A stretch of DNA of 64,000 nt from contig NZ_JAEKIA010000005.1 in the NCBI RefSeq assembly GCF_016405145.1, positions 62,001 to 126,000 on the forward strand. The letters run 5' to 3'. The position numbers and the translations under genes were made by a program. The notes under the pieces were generated by a model that was not told the DNA's origin, made no database searches, and saw only the letters and a program-made list of their open reading frames with translations. Positions 36,054 to 43,536 of the stretch are shown one piece after another; within the stretch, counting starts at the first letter, position 1, and each line of letters begins with the position of its first letter. Origin of the DNA: Schaalia cardiffensis (GTDB lineage Bacteria; Actinomycetota; Actinomycetes; Actinomycetales; Actinomycetaceae).

Positions 36054-37862
36054 GTGTCCCTCACCGACGATCTTCGACGCGGCTACGCGCCCGGCGTTGC
36101 CCTCGAGGTCTCAATCCCCGAACTTACGCTGCCGCAAATGGTGGAGGAAGTGGCACGCCGATACCCGCAACGCGTCGCCCTCGACTTCTTCTCCCGCTCG
36201 ATCACCTACGCGCAACTCGTTGACCGCGTCCGGCGCGCCGCATCAGTGCTCGCCCGCGCGGGCGTCGCCCCAGGCGATCGCGTTGCCCTCATGATGCCGA
36301 ACTGTCCTCAACATGTCATTGCGATCCTCGCGACAATGACTCTCGGGGGTATCGTCGTCGAGCACAACCCCCTGTCTCCCGTCCTCGAAATTAAAAAAGA
36401 GTTCGAAGCCCATGGTGCTCGAGTCGTCATCGCCTGGGAGAAGTCCATCGACAAACTTGCTTTCCTCAAAGACGAGGCGACCGTCTTCTCCGTTGACCTC
36501 ACACGTGCCATGCCGGGGGCCACCCAGTTCCTCCTGCGCCTGCCCGTGAAGGCGGCGAAGGAAAAGCGCACGGCTTTGTCCGCCAAGCCCCCCACGTGGA
36601 CGCGGTCCTGGGATCGCGAGGTCATGCAATCACCCCGCTGGTTGAACGAGCGCCCCGTCAGCCCCGACGACCTTGCCCTCCTCATTCATACTGGTGGCAC
36701 GACCGGCATTCCGAAGGGTGCAGCCCTGACGCACCGCAACATCCTCGCCAATATTGCCCAGTCGATCGCCTGGGTTCCTGTCCTCCACGAAGGCGCAGAA
36801 GTCTTCTACTGCGTTCTGCCCTTGTTCCACGCTTTCGGTTTCACGATTGGGCTCTTTGCGGGGCTTCGCCTCGGTGCAAGCGTCGCGTTGTTCCCCAAGT
36901 TCGATACAACGATGATCCTCACGAGCCAAAAGCGCCTGCCCTGCACCTTCTTCCTTGGTGTCCCCCCGATGTATGAGCGCCTACTCAAGACAGCGGAGAC
37001 AATGGATGTTGATCTGAGCTCAATGACTTTCTCCCTTTCGGGAGCGATGCCCCTGTCTGGGGAATTGGCGAAGCGTTGGGAAGAGGCGACCGGTGGCCTC
37101 ATGGTCGAGGGCTATGGCATGACTGAGGCCTCCCCGATTATCCTTGGCTCTCCCCTGTCCGATTCTCGCCGCCCCGGCGCTTTGGGCATTCCCTTCCCCT
37201 CGACTCAGGTTCGGATTGTTGATCCCGAGGATCCTGGAGTGGATGTTCCCGAGGGCGAGATCGGCGAATTGATTGTGAAAGGCCCGCAAGTTTTTAGCGG
37301 CTACTGGGAGCGCCCCGAAGAGACTGCAGAAGCCTTGTGGAATGGTTGGTTGCGTACGGGTGATCTCGTGCGCGTCCAGGACGGCTTCATCCATATGGCT
37401 GATCGTCGCAAGGAGATGATCAATGCCTCCGGTTTCAATGTGTACCCGAGCCAGGTTGAAGACGCCGTTCGAGATATGCCGGGCGTTCGCGATATCGCAG
37501 TCATTGGCCTTCCCGCAGGAAGCGCGGGCGAGAATGTGGTCGCCGCGGTTGTCCTTGAAGCAGGCGCCTCGGTCACCCTGGCGGACGTGCGCCAGTGGGC
37601 GGAGAAGTCGATCGCTCACTATGCTCTTCCCCGCCAGATTGTCGTCATGACTGAGCTGCCGCGCTCTCAGCTGGGCAAAGTCATGCGTAAGAAGGTCCGC
37701 GAGCAGATTCTCGACACCGCTGATTCTGTACTCACCGCTGCCGGTCAGGTCCGGAATGCGGCCGATCAGATGCGCAGCGCCGCTGATCAGGTGAGAAGCG
37801 CGGCCGATTCTGCGGCTGCGAGCGCTGCCGCGAAGCTTCGTAGTTTGAAGAACCGCGAGTGA
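36054..37862 (+). CDS. fadD: long-chain fatty-acid--CoA ligase
   Basis: A 602-residue ANL-superfamily enzyme that activates fatty acids with ATP to acyl-AMP and then acyl-CoA. The AMP-binding P-loop is LIHTGGTTGIPKGAAL, the adenine motif GYGMTEASPI, and the C-terminal hinge lies in LRTGDLVRVQDGFIHMADRRKEMI, with the catalytic Lys in RSQLGKVMRKK. A short alanine-rich tail made of a seven-residue repeat (A-A-D-Q-x-R-S) extends past the normal end. Start is a GTG at 36054 behind GGAGGC. Probably controlled by the palindrome just upstream. Confidence 0.94.
   Translation: MSLTDDLRRGYAPGVALEVSIPELTLPQMVEEVARRYPQRVALDFFSRSITYAQLVDRVRRAASVLARAGVAPGDRVALMMPNCPQHVIAILATMTLGGIVVEHNPLSPVLEIKKEFEAHGARVVIAWEKSIDKLAFLKDEATVFSVDLTRAMPGATQFLLRLPVKAAKEKRTALSAKPPTWTRSWDREVMQSPRWLNERPVSPDDLALLIHTGGTTGIPKGAALTHRNILANIAQSIAWVPVLHEGAEVFYCVLPLFHAFGFTIGLFAGLRLGASVALFPKFDTTMILTSQKRLPCTFFLGVPPMYERLLKTAETMDVDLSSMTFSLSGAMPLSGELAKRWEEATGGLMVEGYGMTEASPIILGSPLSDSRRPGALGIPFPSTQVRIVDPEDPGVDVPEGEIGELIVKGPQVFSGYWERPEETAEALWNGWLRTGDLVRVQDGFIHMADRRKEMINASGFNVYPSQVEDAVRDMPGVRDIAVIGLPAGSAGENVVAAVVLEAGASVTLADVRQWAEKSIAHYALPRQIVVMTELPRSQLGKVMRKKVREQILDTADSVLTAAGQVRNAADQMRSAADQVRSAADSAAASAAAKLRSLKNRE
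37740..37802 (+). repeat. 21-bp repeats in the fadD 3' end
   Basis: Three in-frame 21-base units (37740-37760, 37761-37781, 37782-37802) encoding AGQVRNA, ADQMRSA and ADQVRSA, then a partial fourth. The heptad length would suit a short amphipathic or coiled-coil helix. Confidence 0.8.
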
Positions 37863-38018
37863 GAGGAAATGCTGAGCAGTAGAAGAATGCCCGCCCAGGG
37901 CTTTCCAAACGACAGGGCTGGGGCCTGAGGACGTTCCTCCTCGTTCCTGCCACTAACCCCGATTCTTCCTTTTCACAAAAGATAGAAAATGCTCGCCCGG
38001 AAAACGGGCCGAAAGCGT

Positions 38019-38681
38019 TTAGGCGTCGAGGAGGGTCTCGGCCTGTGGCTTGGCTTTTCTCGAGCGCCGCCTCTTCGAGGCCCCCGTACTCGGCGTTGTT
38101 TTCTTCGCCGTGTCTTTCTTCTCAGGAGGCGTCTTTCCACCAGTTCCCTTGCTGGAGGTCTTCTTCGCGCCAGCCTCCCCCTTCACGCCTTCCCCCGATG
38201 ACTTCACCTCATGTGAATCCTGAGAGTCAATGTCCTGTGTGCGCGAACGCAGGGCATCAATCGCTTCTTCAAAATCGTCGAGGCTGTTGAAGGCATGGTA
38301 GACGGAGGCGAACCTCAGGTAGGCGATCTCATCAAGATCACGCAGGAAGGGCAAGATCGCCTTGCCGACTTCATCGGAGGAGACATTCGAAACGCCAGAC
38401 GATCGCAGTTTCTCTTCGACCTGCTGGGCGAGAAGGGCGAGCTGGTCATCTGTGACCGGCCTGCCCTGGCACGCTTTTTTCACACCCGAAACGACTTTGT
38501 TCCTGGAGAAGGACTCAACGACGCCGGAGCGTTTCACCACTTGGAAGGTCGAGGTTTCAAGGGTTGTGAAACGCTTCTTGCAGACGATGCACGCCCGCCG
38601 ACGACGGATTGAGGCACCATCGTCCGCAATACGCGTATCGACAACACGCGAGTCCGGGTTATGACAGAAAGGGCAATGCAC
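38019..38681 (-). CDS. nrdR: transcriptional repressor NrdR with basic C-terminal tail
   Basis: A repressor of ribonucleotide reductase genes that senses dATP/ATP. The zinc ribbon is [17 protein letters not shown] with the second pair in [12 protein letters not shown]; the ATP-cone follows ([22 protein letters not shown]). NrdR is normally about 150-160 residues and ends after the ATP-cone and the [13 protein letters not shown] helix. Here a further ~65 residues, rich in Lys, Ala, Gly, Ser and Thr and ending with [10 protein letters not shown], resemble histone-H1-like tails. Start is a GTG at 38681. It lies 69 bases after the DivS-like gene, in the order known from Corynebacterium (divS-nrdR). 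Confidence 0.94.
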   Translation of the reverse strand: MHCPFCHNPDSRVVDTRIADDGASIRRRRACIVCKKRFTTLETSTFQVVKRSGVVESFSRNKVVSGVKKACQGRPVTDDQLALLAQQVEEKLRSSGVSNVSSDEVGKAILPFLRDLDEIAYLRFASVYHAFNSLDDFEEAIDALRSRTQDIDSQDSHEVKSSGEGVKGEAGAKKTSSKGTGGKTPPEKKDTAKKTTPSTGASKRRRSRKAKPQAETLLDA

Positions 38682-38750
38682 CCCTTCACGCTACACGCTT
38701 CACACACCTCAGTGGTAACACCCGAAACATCTTCCACATTTGAAGAAGGC

Positions 38751-39233
38751 TCAGCGAATCGGGACCTTGATCTGCTGGCCAACCATGAGAGCCCCTTCAA
38801 CATCATTGAGAGCTCTAATGTCCGTGACAACATCTTCAAGGGGGCGATCCGTGTTCACGCCTTGCGCGATCGACCAGATGGACTCACCTGCGACGACACC
38901 ATGCACAGCGGTCGGACCGGAGTAGACCCCGGGCGACAAAAGCATTCCAATTCCCACACCCGCCACCCCAAGGACAAGAGCAGCCATCAGCCCGAGCGCA
39001 AAGCGCACAACAGAGGCCAAAGAGATAGGCGCCTCCAACGCCCCATCTTGCTCCCCCTCAAGGCGGGATACGCATGGACGACGATGCATCGCAGGATCTT
39101 CTGCGAGCAGGACTTCGCGACGACGGCGAACAGAAGGAGCCATGCTGATCTCAACGACATCCGCACCTGGAATAGGTGGAACACAGACAAGACGCCGCTG
39201 TTCAAGGTGAAGTGCCGAGTTCTGAGTACTCAT
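38751..39233 (-). CDS. LysM-domain SOS division inhibitor, DivS/YneA-like
   Basis: A 160-residue bitopic membrane protein: a cytoplasmic part, one helix (about 96-121, VVRFALGLMAALVLGVAGVGIGMLL), and an extracytoplasmic LysM-like domain (HGVVAGESIWSIAQG ... LMVGQQIKVPI). Topology and place, divergent from lexA and followed by nrdR, match DivS of Corynebacterium and Rv2719c of Mycobacterium, which delay division during the SOS response. LexA boxes cover its promoter region. The ATG at 39233 is chosen; an upstream in-frame start at 39293 would run into the LexA boxes. Confidence 0.85.
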   Translation of the reverse strand: MSTQNSALHLEQRRLVCVPPIPGADVVEISMAPSVRRRREVLLAEDPAMHRRPCVSRLEGEQDGALEAPISLASVVRFALGLMAALVLGVAGVGIGMLLSPGVYSGPTAVHGVVAGESIWSIAQGVNTDRPLEDVVTDIRALNDVEGALMVGQQIKVPIR

Positions 39234-39253
39234 TGGTATCCCCTCCGATCGAA

Positions 39254-39269
39254 TCGAACACTTGTTCGT
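39254..39269. promoter_or_regulatory. LexA box 1 (lexA/divS-like)
   Basis: TCGAACACTTGTTCGT: one mismatch to the actinobacterial LexA palindrome TCGAAC-N4-GTTCGA. It is 21 bases before the DivS-like start and abuts box 2. Confidence 0.92.
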
Positions 39270-39284
39270 CGAACATCTGTACGA
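39269..39284. promoter_or_regulatory. LexA box 2 (lexA/divS-like)
   Basis: TCGAACATCTGTACGA: one mismatch to the consensus, overlapping box 1 by a single base so that two LexA dimers would lie 15 bp apart. Confidence 0.88.
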
Positions 39285-39316
39285 TATCAGCATGAGTGCG
39301 CAAAGTCGAGACTTTC

Positions 39317-39332
39317 TCGAACATGTGTTTCA
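39317..39332. promoter_or_regulatory. LexA box 3, lexA-proximal
   Basis: TCGAACATGTGTTTCA: perfect left half, two mismatches in the right half. It lies 90 bases before the lexA start and is the likely autoregulatory site. Confidence 0.75.
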
Positions 39333-39421
39333 TTCACGCCCCAGGCTCCGATAGCCTGGCCCTATCAGTGGAACAGAGGCCATAGGCATTTGCGTCCTCC
39401 CATCGATCGACAGGAATCGTC

Positions 39422-40129
39422 ATGACTGAGACCAGCCCGCTGAGCCCGCGGCAACGCCAGATCCTCCTCGTCGTCCACGAAGAGGTCCAAGCCCACGGAT
39501 TCCCCCCTTCAGTCCGCGAGATCGCCGCCCGCGTGGGCCTCGCCTCTCCCTCGACCGTGAAGCATCACCTCGACGCCCTGGAACGCTCTGGCTACTTGCA
39601 AAGGGTCCCGGGCCTTCCCCGCGCCCTCGAACTCTCTCAGAGCGCTCGAGTTCAACTCGGCGTCGACTCTGACTCCACGGAGGATCACCCAGAATCACCT
39701 GTCAGCGCGAGAGTCGTGACGATCGACCTGCCCGCAGCTCACGTCGACGAGGAACTCTCCAGCGTTCCCCTCGTTGGCCGGATTGCCGCTGGCTCCCCGA
39801 TCACCGCCGAACAGCACATTGAGGACGTCTTCGACCTGCCCACCCGCCTGACCGGCCACGGCTCCCTTTTCATGCTCGAAGTCTCAGGAGAATCAATGAT
39901 CGACGCGGGCATCCTCGACGGAGACTTCGTCGTCGTCCGCTCACAAAGCAGCGCCACCCCCGGAGAGATCGTGGCCGCAATGATCGAGGGCGAGGCGACA
40001 GTCAAGGTTTTATCGAAAAAGGACGGTCACATCTGGCTTCTGCCCTGCAATGAGGACTACGCGCCAATCCCCGGCGATGAGGCAACGATCCTCGGCAAGG
40101 TCGTCACGGTGCTGCGCTCTCTCGTCTGA
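39422..40129 (+). CDS. lexA: SOS repressor LexA
   Basis: A 235-residue repressor cleaved with RecA help after DNA damage. The winged helix-turn-helix is at about 28-56 (PPSVREIAARVGLASPSTVK). The self-cleavage site is A123-G124 in GRIAAGSP, the nucleophile S158 in SGESMIDAGI, and the general base K195 in ATVKVL. The linker between domains (about 75-110) is somewhat long and acidic. Transcribed away from the DivS-like/nrdR pair, with three LexA boxes between. Confidence 0.97.
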   Translation: MTETSPLSPRQRQILLVVHEEVQAHGFPPSVREIAARVGLASPSTVKHHLDALERSGYLQRVPGLPRALELSQSARVQLGVDSDSTEDHPESPVSARVVTIDLPAAHVDEELSSVPLVGRIAAGSPITAEQHIEDVFDLPTRLTGHGSLFMLEVSGESMIDAGILDGDFVVVRSQSSATPGEIVAAMIEGEATVKVLSKKDGHIWLLPCNEDYAPIPGDEATILGKVVTVLRSLV

Positions 40130-40138
40130 ATCGACTGT

Positions 40139-40270
40139 CTTGTGCTCACTCACCTGAGAGGAGGGTGCCGCGCTCACTCATCTCAATCAACCGCCTTATG
40201 CTCACTCGTCTAAGAAGCAAGTCCTACGATCCCTCATCTTAAAGGATGGTGCTGCCGATTACTCACTGAA
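40139..40270. repeat. degenerate repeats after lexA
   Basis: About four diverged units built on GTGCTCACTC or similar (near 40143, 40173, 40200 and 40257), roughly 27-57 bases apart, in the spacer between the convergent lexA and ldh genes. No coding frame. Confidence 0.5.
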
Positions 40271-40289
40271 GGAGGACGAGGACACACGA

Positions 40290-40319
40290 GAGGGGCGGCA
40301 CCTTAAGGTGCCGCCCCTC
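40290..40319. terminator. bidirectional terminator between lexA and ldh
   Basis: A perfect 30-base palindrome with arms GAGGGGCGGCACCTT / AAGGTGCCGCCCCTC, in the middle of a convergent gene pair. Its symmetry lets it fold in transcripts of either direction. No long T-run on either side. Confidence 0.8.
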
Positions 40320-40380
40320 AATCGTTGTCGGGGAGGGGGAGACGAGATCCCCTCAGCTTCGAGACTCTACACAGCGAGAA

Positions 40381-41370
40381 TCAGAAGCCCAGGTCCCGTG
40401 CGACCTGACGCAGACGCGTTGCCGAAGCCGTCAGGCCATCACGCTCCTTCAAGGTGAGCGGAGGGTTGAGCACCCGGCCCGCACCCTCGCGGCCAACAAT
40501 CGTCGGCGCAGCCATGCAGACATCCGAGATGCCTTCCCAATCCTCAAGGAGGGTCGAAACCGTGAGGACACGGTTCTCATCGCGCAGCACGGCGCCGGCG
40601 ATATTCGAGGCCGACAGTCCGATCGCGTAGTTCGTTGCGCCCTTGCCGTCAATGATCTTGTAGGCGGAGCGAACAACCTCCTCCGCAATCCTGTTGCGCA
40701 GTGCCGCATCGAAAAGACCACCATCGAGGGTGGGGCCCCAATGCTCAAGCGGCACGTTGCCGATCTCGGCAGAGGACCAGAGGGCAACCTCGGAGTCACC
40801 ATGCTCGCCGGCGATGTAGGCGTGGATGTTCTGCGTCGCGACTCCGGTCTCCCTCGAAACAAGGTAACGCAGACGCGAAGTGTCAAGAACTGTGCCCGAA
40901 CCGAAGACTTGGTTGCGTGGCAGTCCCGTGATCTTCAGGGCCACGTAGGTCACGACATCGACCGGATTCGTGATGAACATGAAGCGCGCATCGGGTGCGA
41001 CGTTCTGCAGGTTCGGCACGATCGTCTTCATGAGGTTGACGGTGGAACCGGCGAGCTCCAGGCGCGACTGCCCGGGCTTCTGCTTCGCACCGGCGGTAAC
41101 GATCACGAGGTCCGCGCCGCGGACGATCTCCACGTCGTCAGAGCCCTCGACCGATCCGCAGGGGGTGAACTGAATACCATGCGCGATGTCGAGTGCCTCG
41201 GCCTCGACCTTCGCCTTGTTGATGTCTTGAAGGACGATCGAACGGGCGTCGCCCCTCATCGCACAGGCGTAGGCGACTGCAGTGCCGACGGCACCAGCTC
41301 CGACGATCGCGATTTTCGAAGGGCGACCGGATGATTTGGACGGGTACAGGCTCTTAGCGTTCGCTGCCAC
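40381..41370 (-). CDS. ldh: L-lactate dehydrogenase
   Basis: A 329-residue NAD-dependent enzyme that reduces pyruvate to L-lactate in fermentation. AIVGAGAVGTAVAYACAMRG is the NAD fold, VTAGAKQKPGQSRLEL holds the substrate-loop Gln and Arg, FITNPVDVVTYVALK follows, and GEHGDSEVALWS carries the catalytic His. The Q in KQKPGQSR marks a lactate rather than malate enzyme. GTG start at 41370 behind GGAAGGAG. Lactate production fits an Actinomycetaceae-like facultative anaerobe. Confidence 0.96.
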   Translation of the reverse strand: MAANAKSLYPSKSSGRPSKIAIVGAGAVGTAVAYACAMRGDARSIVLQDINKAKVEAEALDIAHGIQFTPCGSVEGSDDVEIVRGADLVIVTAGAKQKPGQSRLELAGSTVNLMKTIVPNLQNVAPDARFMFITNPVDVVTYVALKITGLPRNQVFGSGTVLDTSRLRYLVSRETGVATQNIHAYIAGEHGDSEVALWSSAEIGNVPLEHWGPTLDGGLFDAALRNRIAEEVVRSAYKIIDGKGATNYAIGLSASNIAGAVLRDENRVLTVSTLLEDWEGISDVCMAAPTIVGREGAGRVLNPPLTLKERDGLTASATRLRQVARDLGF

Positions 41371-41562
41371 TCTTAGCTCCTTCCATAAGGCCCAGGACCA
41401 ATAGTGTCAGGTCACACCCCGTAATGCACCACCTAGTTTCGAATGCAACCCGACGGGGACCTGAATTGTGAGTTCCGCTGTACGCACGTTGGGCCCTTCG
41501 TCCACCTTGTCCGCCTTCGACGAGACTCAGAGAAGAAGCGGGAACCTCACGCCCTCGTCCTT

Positions 41563-43536
41563 CTACGCTTCTTCTCCCCCACGCCTTTGTCCACCCGAGG
41601 CGGCCTCATGTGATGTTGCGAGACGTTTGAGAGCAGCGCGCACGAGCTGCGGATCCGTCGTCGGCCACATCTTCGGCATCGACTGGCGGATGAAGGAGCC
41701 GTAGCTTTTCGTCAGCACACGACGATCCAGGATCGCCACCACTCCCCGATCCTGGGCGGATCTGAGCAAACGCCCCGCGCCCTGCGCCATGAGCAGTGCC
41801 GCCTGCGTCAAGGACACCGTGTGAAAGCCCGAAAAACCCTTGCGCTCCGCATCGATTGAACGAGCCTTCGCAACCGCATCATTGAGATGAGGGAAGGGGA
41901 TGCGGTCAATCACAACGAGCCGACAAGACCCACCGACGACATCCACGCCCTGCCACAAGGAGCGCGTACCGATGAGGCAGGAGTCCTCTTCCTCACGGAA
42001 TCGATCAACGAGGGCGCTCAGGGTCTCATCCCCTTGCATATAGATTGTTAAATCCGTGTGCTCCCTAAGAAGCTGGGCGGCGCGCTCGGCGGCCTTCCAG
42101 GAGGAGAAGAGGCCGAGCATTCCCCCGCCCGATGCTTTCGCGAGCTCAACGAGTTCCTTGCCTGCTTCAGGGCTCAGGCCTCCTGGGCCAGGCTCTGGCA
42201 GGTGCTTCGCGATGTACATGATCGCCTGTTTCTCAGGGGCGAAAGGGGTTCCGACGTCGATACCTTCGAAAGGCCTCTCAGTCATCATGAATCCGCATTC
42301 GCGTGCGATCGCGTCGAAGGAATCCCCCAGAGAAAGGGTCGCGGAGGTGAGAATCGCGGGCCTGTCGCTGAATCCCTTGAGGCCCAGTGGGGGCGCGACC
42401 TCGAGGGGGCTGATCGACAAGAGTTCTCCCGAGCCCTGATCCGAACGGGATAGGGAAAGGATCGTCAGTTTCGGGTCCTGGGACCAGGTATCCACGAAGC
42501 CCGTGATCTCGTCGAGGGCGGCGCGCGCCAGCACTTTCCCGGCCTGTTCGGCGCCAGAATCTTGGATTGCTGATGCGGCGCGCCGGGCGGCGTCGTCGAT
42601 GATGCGCATCGCCTCCGCGAGCGCTTCGGGGCGTTCGAGCATGAGCCCGTCTTCGAGGGGTGCGAGCACCGCTGCGAGTTCTGTTCCGGCGTTTTCGAGG
42701 TCCTCGGCATCCACTTGCGCTTGAGAGCGGATCGTGCGGGCGATTCTCGTGACGATGCCCTGTGAGAGGAGTTGGCTGGCTTGCGTGCGGACGCGCTCGG
42801 AAAGCTCGTGGGCCTCGTCGACGACGACCGGCCCGAAGTCGGGCAGGATTTCAGCCTCGCCGGTGCAGTGGATGCCGAAGAGTGAATGGTTCGTGACGAT
42901 GAGGTCAGCCTCTCCGGCCTTCTCGCGAGCTGCTTTCGGGAAGCACTCCTCGAGCAGCGGACACGAACTGCCCAGACATTCCCTTTTTGAGACTGAAACC
43001 TGGCGCCAGGCTTTGTCTGAGACTCCTGGTACGAGTTCATCGCGGTCACCGGTGTCGGTTGTTGACGCCCATTCGCGCAGTCTCAGCACCTGTGTGCCCA
43101 GGTCGGACACTTTCCCGGTGTTCGTTTCTATTCCCTCGAAGAGGGTGCCCTCAGTGGGGTAGCCGCCTTGCGCGCGATGCAGGCGCAGGTAGTTCGACCA
43201 GCCTTTGAGGACGGCGACCTTTGGGCGGATTCCCGTCTTCTCGGCGATGGCCTCCACGACTCTGGGGGCGTCTTTGGACAGGATTTGACGTTGAAGCGCG
43301 AGGGTCGCGGTCGTGACGAGTGCTTTTTGCTCGGTTGTGACGCAATGGGCGAGCAGGGGGACGAGGTATCCGATTGATTTGCCGGTACCCGTTCCCGCTT
43401 GGACGAGGAGTTGTCCCTCGTCTTCGATGGCGGAGGCGATCCGACGGACCATTTCCACTTGCCCGGGGCGTGCACTCCCTCCTATCGATTCAACAACGAG
43501 GGAGAGGATGTCGAGCGGATCTGGACCCTCAGTCAT
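41563..43536 (-). CDS. dinG: DinG-like XPD-family ATP-dependent helicase
   Basis: A 657-residue superfamily-2 helicase of the DinG/YoaA type. Walker A is in VQAGTGTGKSIGYLVP, Walker B in FGPVVVDEAHELSERV. Cysteines in CLGSSCPLLEECFPKA, with one more likely ligand upstream, form the typical iron-sulfur cluster region. C-terminal motifs include LFSSWKAAERAAQLL, GTRSLWQGVDVVGG and QGAGRLLRSAQDRGVV. The ATG at 43536 overlaps the hflX stop by eight bases (ATGACTGA); an upstream in-frame start would encode only the antisense-frame repeats of hflX. Role: probably resolving DNA structures or R-loops during repair. Confidence 0.92.
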   Translation of the reverse strand: MTEGPDPLDILSLVVESIGGSARPGQVEMVRRIASAIEDEGQLLVQAGTGTGKSIGYLVPLLAHCVTTEQKALVTTATLALQRQILSKDAPRVVEAIAEKTGIRPKVAVLKGWSNYLRLHRAQGGYPTEGTLFEGIETNTGKVSDLGTQVLRLREWASTTDTGDRDELVPGVSDKAWRQVSVSKRECLGSSCPLLEECFPKAAREKAGEADLIVTNHSLFGIHCTGEAEILPDFGPVVVDEAHELSERVRTQASQLLSQGIVTRIARTIRSQAQVDAEDLENAGTELAAVLAPLEDGLMLERPEALAEAMRIIDDAARRAASAIQDSGAEQAGKVLARAALDEITGFVDTWSQDPKLTILSLSRSDQGSGELLSISPLEVAPPLGLKGFSDRPAILTSATLSLGDSFDAIARECGFMMTERPFEGIDVGTPFAPEKQAIMYIAKHLPEPGPGGLSPEAGKELVELAKASGGGMLGLFSSWKAAERAAQLLREHTDLTIYMQGDETLSALVDRFREEEDSCLIGTRSLWQGVDVVGGSCRLVVIDRIPFPHLNDAVAKARSIDAERKGFSGFHTVSLTQAALLMAQGAGRLLRSAQDRGVVAILDRRVLTKSYGSFIRQSMPKMWPTTDPQLVRAALKRLATSHEAASGGQRRGGEEA

